33,541 bases of DNA from an uncultured Thermomicrobiales bacterium (GCA_902806325.1 CADCWE010000081.1:1-33541); one strand, 5' to 3'; positions 1 through 8,265 are shown, counted from the first letter of the stretch. Program-made: numbers and translations. Notes: generated from the sequence alone by a model not told the origin.

Positions 1-1388
1 TCCGTGCCCGCCGCGAGGTGGCCCTCAAAACCCTGCGCGCCGAGTACCGGCGGGACCCCGAGTCGCGCGCCCGGTTTCGCCAGGAAGCCCGCGTGATGGC
101 GTTCCTGTCCCACCCGAACATCGCCAAAGTTTACGACGTCCACGAGGACCCCGAGGCCTCCTGGGTCGTGCTCGAGTACGTGCCCGGCCGATCGCTGAAG
201 CAAGTGCTGGCCGAGCGCGGTGCCCTCCGGCTCGGGGAAGTCGCCGACATCCTCGATCAGATCGCCGGCGCCCTGGCCCACGTCCACGCGCAGGGGTTGG
301 TCCACCTCGACATCAAACCCCAAAACTTGATCCTGGAGCCGAACGGCACGGTCAAGTTGATCGACTTCGGCCTCGCCCAACCGGCCGGCCGGACCCAGGA
401 AAGCATCAACGGCACCACGTTCGGCACCGCCGCCTACCTCGCCCCGGAGCAGGCCGGCGGCGAACCGGTCGACGCCGCGACCGACGTCTACGCCCTCGGC
501 TGCGTCGTCTACGAACTGCTGACCGCCCAGCCGCCGTTCCCCGGCACGGGACCCGGCACGATCAAGAACGACGTCATTCGCGCCCACCTCGACACGCCCC
601 CCCCGCCGCCGTCCCGCGCCCGCCCCGATCTCGATCTGCCGCGATGGGTCGACGACGTGGTGCTCTGGGCGCTGGCCAAGCAACCGACGAACCGCTACCG
701 CGGCGCGGCGTCGTTTGCCCGCGTCTTCCGCGCCGGCGTCAACGGCGAAGGCATCGACAGCATCAGCACCACCGCCCCGATGGCCCTGGTCGATGTGCCG
801 CTCGCCCGCCGCGCCGTGCCGACCATCCCGGCTGCCCGCCCGGTCGTCGCCTCGGCACCGGCCACCGCCCCGGCCTCCCAACCCGCCGCGTCCGGCCGGA
901 TTGCGCGTCCCGCCCCGCTGGCCGCCGCCTACCGCGCGGGCGGACGGGCGGCGAAACGCGGCCGTCGCCTCCGCCGCTCGCTGTGGCGCCTGACCGTTCT
1001 CTTCGCCGCCGCCAACCTCGTCCTTGCCGCCATCCTCTACCTCTCTCAGGGAGCGGACGCCCTCGTCGGCCGCGATCCGGTCCTCCAACCCGGCGCCCGT
1101 GCCGAGGTCGTGACCGACCAACTCAACGTCCGCCTCGCTCCCGACCCCAATAGCCCGATCCAGATCACCCTCGAACGCGACGCTACCGTCTCCATCGGCG
1201 GGCCGTCCGAGCCCGGCGCCGATCTGGTCTGGTGGCCGGTTACCGTGCCGCGCGGCGACCTGACGCTCCGCGGCTACGTTTGGGCCGAGGGCATCCGCGC
1301 CGCGCCGGATCGCCCTGCGTGGGTGGATGGAGCGATGGAGCGTGCCGGTGGGGCGACCGAGTTCGTTCGGGACGCGCTCCGTCTCTAA
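1..1388 (+). CDS. Membrane Ser/Thr protein kinase with extracellular SH3-like domain (5' partial)
   Basis: The reading frame is open from the first full codon at base 3, so the true start lies before the window. The N-lobe begins just before the ATP-binding lysine motif VALK (bases 18-29); the glycine-rich loop is missing. The catalytic loop reads HLDIKPQN (about 303), followed by DFG (about 366) and APE (about 441), so phosphotransfer residues D, K and N are present. The usual HRD arginine is Leu, which makes this a non-RD kinase. After the kinase domain come a Pro/Ala-rich linker (about 780-960), an Arg-rich stretch, one membrane segment (about 990-1046) and an outside domain (about 1098-1307) with the LNVR...WWPV...GYVW pattern of bacterial SH3 domains. 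I infer a PknB-like envelope-sensing kinase with SH3b in place of PASTA repeats. Its substrate is unknown. No partner gene lies downstream on the same transcript. Confidence 0.9.
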   Translation, partial: RARREVALKTLRAEYRRDPESRARFRQEARVMAFLSHPNIAKVYDVHEDPEASWVVLEYVPGRSLKQVLAERGALRLGEVADILDQIAGALAHVHAQGLVHLDIKPQNLILEPNGTVKLIDFGLAQPAGRTQESINGTTFGTAAYLAPEQAGGEPVDAATDVYALGCVVYELLTAQPPFPGTGPGTIKNDVIRAHLDTPPPPPSRARPDLDLPRWVDDVVLWALAKQPTNRYRGAASFARVFRAGVNGEGIDSISTTAPMALVDVPLARRAVPTIPAARPVVASAPATAPASQPAASGRIARPAPLAAAYRAGGRAAKRGRRLRRSLWRLTVLFAAANLVLAAILYLSQGADALVGRDPVLQPGARAEVVTDQLNVRLAPDPNSPIQITLERDATVSIGGPSEPGADLVWWPVTVPRGDLTLRGYVWAEGIRAAPDRPAWVDGAMERAGGATEFVRDALRL

Positions 1389-1529
1389 CGTCGTCCCGTG
1401 AAGTCTCCTTGACGGCCGCTTTCGCCGGCTGGTCCGGCGCCGACCGACCATCCGGGATGTCCACCACCGGCGGCTGTCCCACGCCGTGCGCGGGACGCCG
1501 GAGTGGCCCCCGCCCGACTTAGTGTCATC
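1389..1529. other. Intergenic gap between kinase and nadA promoter
   Basis: No gene is supported here. An imperfect hairpin at 1476-1496 (arms GTCCCACGC and GCGCGGGAC, loop CGT, one mismatch) could end kinase transcription, but it has no U-tract. Confidence 0.4.
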
Positions 1530-1558
1530 TTGACAACAACTCCCCGCTCCCCTATGCT
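1530..1558 (+). promoter_or_regulatory. Near-consensus sigma-70-type promoter of nadA
   Basis: TTGACA at 1530-1535, a 17-nt spacer and TATGCT at 1553-1558 form one of the best -35/-10 pairs in the window. The predicted start point near 1565 gives a leader of about 106 nt before the nadA ATG. It also rules out the longer in-frame starts at 1503 and 1554, which would lie in or before the promoter. Confidence 0.85.
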
Positions 1559-1670
1559 TCCCCAACGACAAGGAGCCAAACGGACGCGGCCGAACGGCGT
1601 CGCGGACCCGGTTCCCGCCCCCACCGGCCCGTCGCCAACGCCGTCGACGCCCGCCGGCAAGGAGTCCTCG

Positions 1671-2945
1671 ATGGTCCTCGATCTGCAACTGGACCGCGGC
1701 CTGCGCGACCGCGTCGCGGGCACCGCGCTGCTCGACGAGGCGGTTCCGTCGCCCCGGCCGTCCTCCTGGTTGCTGGCACCGCAACTGGAAGCCGCCGCCT
1801 GCGTGCCCGAGGAAGGGACCGGCGCCTACGATCAACTGCGCCGCTACGGCGTCGGTCCCCTGCGCCAGGAGCGCATCCCTCGCGCCTACTTCAGAATCGA
1901 CGCCGCCGAGCGCGACGCCCGGATCTGGGACCTGCGGCGCCGGCTCGGCGACCGGCTGGTCGTCCTCGGCCACCACTACCAGCGCGACGAGGTGATCCAG
2001 TTCGCCGATTTTCGGGGCGACTCGTTCAAGCTCTCGCAGCAGGCCGCGGGTCGCCCGGACGCCGAGTTCATCCTCTTCTGTGGCGTCCATTTCATGGCCG
2101 AAAGCGCCGACATCCTCTCCGGCCCGAACCAGACGGTGATCCTGCCCAACCTCGAAGCCGGGTGCTCGATGGCGGACATGGCGAAGGCTGACGACGTCCA
2201 GGCCGCCTGGGACGCCCTCGGCGATCTCGGAATCTCCGGCCTCGTGCCGATCACCTACATGAACTCCGCCGCCGCCCTAAAGGCCTTTTGTGGCCGCCAC
2301 GGCGGCATCGTCTGCACCTCGTCCAACGCCGGCCGGGTCTTCGACTGGGCGTTCGAACGGGGCGAGAAATTGTTCTTCTTCCCGGACGAACACCTGGGCC
2401 GCAACACCGGCGTCAAAAAGGGCATCCCGACCGACAAGATGGTCGTCTGGGACCCGTTCCTGCCGCTCGGCGGTAACACCGCCGAGGCGCTGCGGGACGC
2501 CGTCGTCATCCTCTGGAAGGGCTATTGCTCGGTCCACGCCCGCTTCAGCGTGGAGCAGATCGAGGTCGCCCGCGCCGCCCACCCGGGTGTCAACGTGATC
2601 GTCCACCCGGAGTGCCGCCTGGAGGTGGTCCAGGCGGCGGACTGCGACGGCTCGACCGAGTTCATCATCGATACCATCCGCGCCGCCGCGCCGGGCACCA
2701 CCTGGGCCGTCGGCACCGAGATCAACCTGGTCCGCCGCCTCGATGCCGAACTGCCGGACAAGCACGTGTTCTGCCTTGACCCGGTGATCTGCCCCTGCTC
2801 GACGATGTACCGGGTTCATCCGGCCTACGTGCTCTGGACGTTGGAGCACCTGGCGTCCGGGCAGACCGTTAACCAGATCCGGGTCGAGCCGGAAATCGCC
2901 CGCGACGCGCTGGTGGCGTTGGACCGGATGCTGTCGGTGCCGTAG
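1671..2945 (+). CDS. nadA: Quinolinate synthase
   Basis: This enzyme condenses iminoaspartate with dihydroxyacetone phosphate to quinolinate, the second step of de novo NAD synthesis, using a [4Fe-4S] cluster. The 424-residue product has the family hallmarks: GHHYQ (100-104), CGVHFMAE (137-144), LEAGCSMAD (161-169), HPEC (312-315) and a C-terminal ICPCSTM (373-379). C165, C315 and one of C374/C376 are the expected cluster ligands. The start at 1671 is chosen because AAGGAG (1659-1664) sits 6 nt upstream and the promoter at 1530-1558 excludes longer starts. About 95 residues precede the first conserved motif, an N-terminal extension compared with short NadA proteins such as that of E. coli. 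nadB and nadC are not adjacent, so the gene appears to be transcribed alone. Confidence 0.95.
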   Translation: MVLDLQLDRGLRDRVAGTALLDEAVPSPRPSSWLLAPQLEAAACVPEEGTGAYDQLRRYGVGPLRQERIPRAYFRIDAAERDARIWDLRRRLGDRLVVLGHHYQRDEVIQFADFRGDSFKLSQQAAGRPDAEFILFCGVHFMAESADILSGPNQTVILPNLEAGCSMADMAKADDVQAAWDALGDLGISGLVPITYMNSAAALKAFCGRHGGIVCTSSNAGRVFDWAFERGEKLFFFPDEHLGRNTGVKKGIPTDKMVVWDPFLPLGGNTAEALRDAVVILWKGYCSVHARFSVEQIEVARAAHPGVNVIVHPECRLEVVQAADCDGSTEFIIDTIRAAAPGTTWAVGTEINLVRRLDAELPDKHVFCLDPVICPCSTMYRVHPAYVLWTLEHLASGQTVNQIRVEPEIARDALVALDRMLSVP

Positions 2946-2949
2946 CGAT

Positions 2950-2988
2950 GGCGGCCGGCCCGACGCCACCGACCGCGGCGTGGCCGCC
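2950..2988. terminator. Hairpin between converging nadA and amidase genes
   Basis: Outer arms GGCGGCC (2950-2956) and GGCCGCC (2982-2988) enclose inner arms ACGCC (2963-2967) and GGCGT (2977-2981). It lies just after the nadA stop, before the convergent gene end at 3030. There is no long U-tract, so a terminator role is inferred from position and stem strength. Confidence 0.45.
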
Positions 2989-3029
2989 CGTCTTCCAAAC
3001 CCCGAGGATCCGGATCGGTCCAACCCGGG

Positions 3030-4667
3030 TCAGGACGGTTTCTGCACCGTCCCCCCGACCCAGATCCGGGTCCCGGTGGTGCTGACCCACCAGCGGCGTT
3101 CGCCGCGCACGTTGACGCCGTTGATCCAGTAGAGCGCCTCGAACGTGTCGCCCTGGGTCAACGGCCGCCGGGTCTCCGGCGCGCTCGGGTCGGCCCACTT
3201 GCGGCAGTGCAGCACCGGCTCCGCGACCTCGACGGTTTGGCGGGCGGCGTGGAAGAGCACGTCCCGGATCTGCTTATTCGAGCCGTCGAACTCCGGTGGC
3301 CGGCTTGGTTTGACGAACCGGGTCCGCGGTTCGATCGGGACCTCCCGTTGCGGGTCGACGGGGTCGTCGTGGTGAGGCGCTCCTCCGGTGGTCCCGGTCT
3401 GGGCTTCGCGCATGATCTGCTTGACCCGCTCCCGGTACTGGAGCGTCAAGTTCTTGACCGCCGGGAAGGGGCAGTCCTTGACCCCGGTGAACTCGCGGTG
3501 CTGGAGCTGGGTCACGATGCCCAGGGTCGGGTGGCTCGGGAAAACGTCCCACGGCACCCGCGCCTGGTCGTGCCAGTAGGCGACCAGTTGGCAGAGGCTT
3601 TCGAACTGGGCGTCGCTGACCGGGGTCTCCGGCTTGCCGTGCCACGTTTCGTTGCTCCAGCCGCTCAGCTCGATGCTGACCAGGTCGCGGTTGACCGCGT
3701 TTTGACCGCAGGTGTCGAAGAAGATCCGGCCGTTCTCCTTCAAGCCGTTGGTCTTGCCGTTGGCCCACGGCGACCGGTTCGCCGAAACGCCCGGGTGGGG
3801 GGCGCCGGTCGGGTCGTTCCAACGCCAGATCGCGCCGTCGAGGTCGCCGTCGATGGCACCCCCGATCACGTAGTCGGTCATCGCCCGGCAGCCGCCCCAA
3901 TTGGCGGCTTCGGCGGTGTCCGGGTCCGGGCAGGCGAACTTGTTCCCGTCCGGCACGGAGCGCAGCCAACCGTCGGTACCCACCAGCGGGCCGTCCAAAC
4001 GGTGGACGCAGGTCCCGACCGGGTTCCGCTGCCCCAGATCGTCGTAGGCGACGGTGGCGTGATCGGGGATCAGGTGGTCTTCGAACGGCGGGTGCGGCAC
4101 CCGGCCGAAGACCACGTCGCCGGTCGCCCGGTCCTCGGCCTCGTCCGACTCCAGGATGTCCTGCCACTCGGTCATGTTGGCGATGACGCGCCTGATGTAC
4201 TCCTCGGGTTTGTTGGGGCCGATCGTGCCGGTGTTGGGATCGGACGCCGGCGCCCATCGTCGGATGATCGGGCCGATGGTTTGGAGGCGCTCTTGGTGGT
4301 AGACGAAGGCGGGGTCTACCAGCCGAAAGGCCAAATCGCGCCACCCTTCCGCCCAGCTCGGGTAGCGGACGAAGTTGCCGAGGTCCGCGGTTTGGAAGAC
4401 GTCGCCGATCCCCGTCCGGCTGCTGCGGGTGTTCCCGGGGCTGAAGGTGCCTTCGGTGAAGCAGATGCCATCGGTGCCGAATTGGCTCTCCTGGTGAAAA
4501 ATGGCCAGGGCGAAGAGCGGGTCGACGTTCTCGGCGACCACCGCGTCCCAGCCAGCTTCGGCCTCGTCCCCGGCCGGACTGCGGTGCTCCCGCAAGATTG
4601 CCCCGAACGTCTCCCGGCCGATCCGGGGCGCAACTCCGACCACGAGCAGCGTCTCGTCGATCGCCAT
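3030..4667 (-). CDS. Two-domain peptidoglycan hydrolase: glucosaminidase-like plus Zn amidase
   Basis: The 545-residue product begins with a glucosaminidase/lysozyme-like region (about 40-170), with LFALAIFHQESQFG placing a likely catalytic Glu at 60. A second region (about 195-420) looks like an N-acetylmuramoyl-L-alanine amidase of the T7 lysozyme type (Amidase_2): CVHR (H222), VSIELSGW (330-337), and HREFTGVKDCPF with H390, K397 and C399 matching the His/Lys/Cys spacing of zinc and catalytic residues in that family. The C-terminal 90 residues (about 455-545) resemble a small SH3-like wall-binding module. The start at 4667 is preferred over 4721 because AAGGAG (4682-4677) lies 9 nt upstream. 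There is no clear signal peptide, which is unusual for a wall enzyme and recalls phage endolysins, but no phage genes are nearby. It is divergent from the BNR gene. Confidence 0.8.
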   Translation of the reverse strand: MAIDETLLVVGVAPRIGRETFGAILREHRSPAGDEAEAGWDAVVAENVDPLFALAIFHQESQFGTDGICFTEGTFSPGNTRSSRTGIGDVFQTADLGNFVRYPSWAEGWRDLAFRLVDPAFVYHQERLQTIGPIIRRWAPASDPNTGTIGPNKPEEYIRRVIANMTEWQDILESDEAEDRATGDVVFGRVPHPPFEDHLIPDHATVAYDDLGQRNPVGTCVHRLDGPLVGTDGWLRSVPDGNKFACPDPDTAEAANWGGCRAMTDYVIGGAIDGDLDGAIWRWNDPTGAPHPGVSANRSPWANGKTNGLKENGRIFFDTCGQNAVNRDLVSIELSGWSNETWHGKPETPVSDAQFESLCQLVAYWHDQARVPWDVFPSHPTLGIVTQLQHREFTGVKDCPFPAVKNLTLQYRERVKQIMREAQTGTTGGAPHHDDPVDPQREVPIEPRTRFVKPSRPPEFDGSNKQIRDVLFHAARQTVEVAEPVLHCRKWADPSAPETRRPLTQGDTFEALYWINGVNVRGERRWWVSTTGTRIWVGGTVQKPS

Positions 4668-4982
4668 GGCGTCGTGCTCCTTCGCGCGCCGGGGGGAGCC
4701 ACGCCCCCCACGAAATCCCAACCGATCGCCGCCGTGCGGGTCAGGCCCTTGTCTTGCACCGCCACCGATAGCGGTATCCTACGCCCGTGGCGACGTCGCT
4801 GCATCCGCAACAATACGCATTCGCGGAGCGCGATCCGGGCAGCCCGCAACCCGCAGCCACCCGGCCGTCCGGAACGCGGTCGGCCACCGACCGCGCGGTT
4901 TCCACCGGCGCCCGGCGGCGCGGATCGGAGACGGCACCCTGGGACGATCGCCCGAACGAATCGGAAAGGGTGGCGATGCGCG
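4668..4982. other. Divergent intergenic region between amidase and BNR gene
   Basis: This 315-nt gap has no gene. It holds the amidase ribosome-binding site, a possible plus-strand promoter (4754-4780) and a short inverted repeat GATA-GCGG-TATC (4767-4778) overlapping that -10, which could be an operator. Open frames crossing it are coding shadows. Confidence 0.5.
4754..4780 (+). promoter_or_regulatory. Possible promoter of the BNR-pfkB pair
   Basis: TATCCT at 4775-4780 is a fair -10. The upstream TTGCAC (4754-4759) is only 15 nt away, shorter than ideal. The leader would be nearly 200 nt. Confidence 0.3.
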
Positions 4983-6098
4983 ATGACCCACGCACCCACG
5001 CGACCAGACGCCGCCGGACGTCGCACGCCGCCGCCCCGCGCGATCGCGGCCGTCCTGGTCGCCTTCGCGGCGACGCTCCTGGGCGCGGTTCCGACCCACG
5101 GCCGCGATGCGGCGACACCGTCCGCGACCGTCGCCACCCCCTCCGCCTCGCCGACGCTCACGATCGGCGGCGACCGGATCGTGCGCCTGGTCTCGGATCC
5201 GTCGGCAACCGGCCCGCTGGCGGTGATCGGAGGGCGCGGACTCTATCGCAGCGGCGACGGCGGAGCCACCTGGCACACGGCGGGGCCGGTGCCCCCCGCG
5301 CCGGAGGTCGTCGCCGCGGGGGACGATGCCGAGCGTCTCATGGCCGGCGGTGACGCGGTCTGCGCCGATGAACCGACGGCCGAACCGCTTTGGGGTTCGA
5401 CCGACGGCGGGGCCACCTGGGACGAGATCGGCGGGAGCGCCGGGATCGCGCCGCTGGCCACCTGGGCGGGGGCCGGCGTGGCGCTCGGCGTCGCCTGCGA
5501 CGGCCTCCGGTTCTCCGCCGACGCCGGACTAACCTGGACCGCCGGCGACGCCCTCGGGGGTGAGGTCGTCGTGACGTCGGTCGCGGTTCCCGACGCCGCC
5601 CGACCGGCCGCGGTGCTCGCCCTGACCGGGGGACGCGGCTCGGGCGTGCTGCGCGCCGTGGACCTGACCGACCCGGCGGCGCCCGTCCTCCGCCCCCCCG
5701 CGCGAACGTTTTGGGGTACCGGCCAGATCGCCGCGCTCGGTCCCTGCCGGCTGCTCGGTCTCGCCACCGGTGTCGCCGTCAGCGGCGACCAAAGCGTGAC
5801 CTGGACCTCGTCCCGCGTGGGGATCGAAACGGCGACCGTCTCCGTCGATCCGAACCTGGCGCCGATCCCGGCGGCGGAACTGGAGCGCGGGTTCGGCATC
5901 ACCGCCGTTGCCTTTGGGGACGACTGCGCGCGCCAATTCCTCGGCACCGGCCGGGGGTTGTTCGCCTCCGCGGACGGCGGCGCAACCTGGGACCCGGTCG
6001 CCGGTGCGGACGCCTCCGTCCGGGCGTTGGCGGTCGGCACCGACCGGGTGCTGGTCGAAACCGGGGATGGGGTCGTCGTCTTGCCGATCGCGACGTGA
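4983..6098 (+). CDS. Secreted BNR/Asp-box repeat protein
   Basis: The 371-residue product has an N-terminal export or anchor segment (about 20-36, IAAVLVAFAATLLGAV) and a Thr/Pro/Ser-rich linker. It then has five Asp-box type repeats: SGDGGATW (90-97), STDGGATW (139-146), SADAGLTW (178-185), SGDQSVTW (267-274) and SADGGATW (329-336). Such repeats build beta-propellers of the sialidase/Ycf48-like group, but no sialidase active-site arginines can be assigned, so a binding or assembly role is as likely as catalysis. The start at 4983 is preceded by GGAAAGGG at a rather long 12-nt spacing. The frame stays open far upstream, but that part is antisense to the amidase and is not coding. Its stop overlaps the GTG of the next gene by 4 nt, so the two are translationally coupled. 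Confidence 0.75.
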   Translation: MTHAPTRPDAAGRRTPPPRAIAAVLVAFAATLLGAVPTHGRDAATPSATVATPSASPTLTIGGDRIVRLVSDPSATGPLAVIGGRGLYRSGDGGATWHTAGPVPPAPEVVAAGDDAERLMAGGDAVCADEPTAEPLWGSTDGGATWDEIGGSAGIAPLATWAGAGVALGVACDGLRFSADAGLTWTAGDALGGEVVVTSVAVPDAARPAAVLALTGGRGSGVLRAVDLTDPAAPVLRPPARTFWGTGQIAALGPCRLLGLATGVAVSGDQSVTWTSSRVGIETATVSVDPNLAPIPAAELERGFGITAVAFGDDCARQFLGTGRGLFASADGGATWDPVAGADASVRALAVGTDRVLVETGDGVVVLPIAT

Positions 6099-7066
6099 CC
6101 GCGGTCGACTACCCCGGCGCCCGAACGCCGCGGATCGCCGCCGTTGGCCTGGCGTCGTGGGACCGCCTGCTGGTGGTCGATCGCCACCCCGAACCGGGCG
6201 GCTACGCGGTGGTCCAACGGGAAGCGTCCCTGCCCGGCGGGACCACCACCAACACCGCCGCCGCCTTGGCCCGGCTCGGGGCGGCCGTCAATCTGGTTGC
6301 TATGGTCGGCGACGACGACGCCGGGCGTGCCCTCCGCGACGCGATGATCGGCGAGGGCGTGGATTGCCGCTGGTTGGGCTGCCGCCCCGGCGAACCGACC
6401 GACGCCGCGACCGTCGTCGTTGCCTCGGACCCGCCGGAGCGCACCATCTACTGGCATCAGGGCGCCCAACTCGTGCGCGGTGACCGGCTCGACCTCGCCG
6501 CCGTCTTCGGCCACGACCTGGTGCTGCTCGACGTCGCCGACGCCCCGTTGCGCCGCTTCCTGGTCGATCTCCCGGCCCACACCGCGCCCGCGACGCGCCT
6601 CCTGGGCACGCTCACCTACCTGGCCGATGCCGATATCCCCGACGCGCTCGACCTCGCCCTCCGCCACGACGTCATGGTCGGCAACGAGCGCGAATGGCGG
6701 CACCTGACCGGAACCGCCGACCTCGACGCGGCCACCCAGGCGATCCGGACCCGGATGCCCGGTTCCACCTTGCGTGCCGCCGTGGCGACCCGCGGCGCCG
6801 CCGGGTGCCGGGTCTGGACCCGCGGCGAAACATGGGACCTGCCGGCGTTCCCGGTGGCCGCGGTCGACACCACCGGTGCCGGGGACGCGTTCACCGCCGG
6901 AATCGCCTACGGCGTTGCCCTGCGTTGGCCGTGGCCGGCCGCCGCGCGCTTTGCAAACGCCGTCGGTGCCCTCTCCACCCGCGCCCTGGGTGGCCAAGCC
7001 GCGCTTCCCTCCCCGAGGGAGATGATCCATCTCATGGCCGAACATGCGACCGAATGGGATGAATAG
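6095..7066 (+). CDS. PfkB-family carbohydrate/nucleoside kinase
   Basis: This is an ATP-dependent kinase of the ribokinase/PfkB superfamily, 323 residues. Visible motifs are LPGGTTTNTAAALARLG (47-62, matching the family's substrate-side GG motif), MVGDDDAGR (70-78), GNERE (196-200, the NxxE magnesium motif) and DTTGAGDAFTAG (258-269) with catalytic base D264. The substrate cannot be told from sequence; ribokinase-like sugar kinases and fructokinases share this layout. The GTG start lies inside the stop of the preceding gene (GTGA, 6095-6098), which is strong evidence for the start and for coupled translation. The longer frame that opens at 5711 is a shadow of the upstream gene. Confidence 0.9.
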   Translation: MTAVDYPGARTPRIAAVGLASWDRLLVVDRHPEPGGYAVVQREASLPGGTTTNTAAALARLGAAVNLVAMVGDDDAGRALRDAMIGEGVDCRWLGCRPGEPTDAATVVVASDPPERTIYWHQGAQLVRGDRLDLAAVFGHDLVLLDVADAPLRRFLVDLPAHTAPATRLLGTLTYLADADIPDALDLALRHDVMVGNEREWRHLTGTADLDAATQAIRTRMPGSTLRAAVATRGAAGCRVWTRGETWDLPAFPVAAVDTTGAGDAFTAGIAYGVALRWPWPAAARFANAVGALSTRALGGQAALPSPREMIHLMAEHATEWDE

Positions 7067-7170
7067 ATATTGAACAATCTCCAAGCAGTGTGGCGCAAGG
7101 ATTGCGTAGATCGGTCTGTGCGAGTAGCAGGAGCTGCTCTCAATAGATGCTTAACGGAGGAGAAGACGCC

Positions 7171-8133
7171 ATGCAGTCGGTTAGCGAGCGTATTCTGCAA
7201 GCGGTCGCTGAAGAACGTCAGCGCATTGCCTCGCGGCGCGGGTTTCTCAAGCGCTCGGCCACCCTCGCCGGCGGTGGCGCACTGGCGGCGGCGTTCGTCG
7301 GCGCCCCGTTCGGACCCGGCCCCCGGGCGACCCTGGCCCAAGACTTTACCGACGACCTGGACATCCTCAACTACGCCCTGACCCTCGAACTCCTGGAGGC
7401 CGACTTCTATTCCCGGGGTCTCGACGAGTTCGGCGACGAGGACTTCGAAGAATTCTTCGGCGACGACGAGGACGACAACGAGGACGAAACGCCCGAGGCC
7501 CTCGAGGACGTCAGCACCGGCGCCTACATCCGCGAGCGCATCGTCGACATCGGCGAGCACGAGGACGCCCACGTCGAGTTCCTCACCACCGCCATCACCG
7601 ACCTCGGGCTGGCCCCGGTCGAGGGCGGCGAGTTCGACTTCGGCGACGCCTTCGACAGCATCGAGAACTTCCTCGAAACCGCCGCCGCGCTCGAAAACAC
7701 CGGCGTGTCGGCCTACCTCGGCGCGGCGCCGTTCATCTCCGACCCCAACATCCTCGCCGCCGCGGCCACCATCGCCACCGTCGAGGCCCGGCACGCGGCC
7801 TACCTCAACCTCCTCAACGAGGAGACCCCATTCCCGGACGCCTTCGACGAAGGGCTGACCCGCGAAGAAGTCCTCGCCATCGCCGACGACTTCATCGTCA
7901 CCCTGCCCGCTGCAGACGCCACGGCCGCCGCCGACGACGACACGGACGACGCGGAAGCCACCGTCGCCACCGACGATGCGACCGTGGCAACCGACGACGG
8001 CGGCGATGACACCGACGACGATGACGACGCCACCGAAGCCCCGGTCGAGGAGACCGTCGAGGCGACGGTCGAGGCGACGGTCGAGGCGACGGTCGAAGCG
8101 ACCGCCGAAGTCACCGAGACGGCCGCCCCGTAA
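7171..8133 (+). CDS. Tat-exported ferritin-like diiron-type protein with acidic tail
   Basis: The 320-residue product carries a twin-arginine signal (SRRGFLKRS, 21-29, then a hydrophobic stretch to about 44), so it is probably exported folded. The body is a four-helix ferritin-like domain. E76 (LLEADF), E131-x-x-H134, E175 (ALENTG) and E205-x-x-H208 give a full Glu / ExxH / Glu / ExxH diiron ligand set. A highly acidic insert (about 85-112) follows the first helix, and residues 248-320 form a low-complexity Asp/Thr/Ala/Val/Glu tail ending in VEAT repeats. The start at 7171 has an excellent GGAGGAG 8 nt upstream. The upstream gap (7067-7170) is AT-richer than its surroundings and has a small hairpin (AGCAG/CTGCT, 7126-7138) in the probable leader. 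Oxidative-stress or metal handling outside the membrane is possible, but the actual role is unknown. Confidence 0.85.
   Translation: MQSVSERILQAVAEERQRIASRRGFLKRSATLAGGGALAAAFVGAPFGPGPRATLAQDFTDDLDILNYALTLELLEADFYSRGLDEFGDEDFEEFFGDDEDDNEDETPEALEDVSTGAYIRERIVDIGEHEDAHVEFLTTAITDLGLAPVEGGEFDFGDAFDSIENFLETAAALENTGVSAYLGAAPFISDPNILAAAATIATVEARHAAYLNLLNEETPFPDAFDEGLTREEVLAIADDFIVTLPAADATAAADDDTDDAEATVATDDATVATDDGGDDTDDDDDATEAPVEETVEATVEATVEATVEATAEVTETAAP
8056..8103 (+). repeat. Four tandem 12-bp repeats in the ferritin-like gene tail
   Basis: The unit GTCGAGGCGACG occurs at 8056, 8068 and 8080, with a slightly changed fourth copy at 8092. Each unit encodes VEAT. Such an array can change length by slippage, altering the tail length without a frameshift. 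Confidence 0.9.
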
Positions 8134-8193
8134 CACGATCGCCGCGAGTGTCGAACCGATTGCCGTGACCGTTGAGACACGGATCGGGCGGGC

Positions 8194-8220
8194 GGCGCCC
8201 TCGGAGAGTCCGAGGGCGCC
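8194..8220 (+). terminator. Strong hairpin terminator after the ferritin-like gene
   Basis: A perfect 12-bp stem, GGCGCCCTCGGA (8194-8205) and TCCGAGGGCGCC (8209-8220), with a GAG loop. It lies about 60 nt past the stop. No U-run follows, which is common in GC-rich genomes. Confidence 0.7.
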
Positions 8221-8256
8221 GTCGTCGCGTCGGCCGCGTACGAACGCCGTTCTTTG

Positions 8257-8265
8257 TGGTATCGT
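8257..8265 (+). promoter_or_regulatory. Extended -10 element before the DUF4015 gene
   Basis: TGG followed by TATCGT (8260-8265) fits an extended -10, about 66 nt before the ATG and just after the preceding terminator. No good -35 is visible. Confidence 0.4.

Noticed and set aside
3207-4982. Long N-terminal extension of the BNR gene frame
   Set aside because: It is antisense to the amidase and loses any family character; the signal segment begins only after 4983.
8056-8103. Possible CRISPR-like array
   Set aside because: The 12-bp units are adjacent, without spacers, and in frame with a coding tail.
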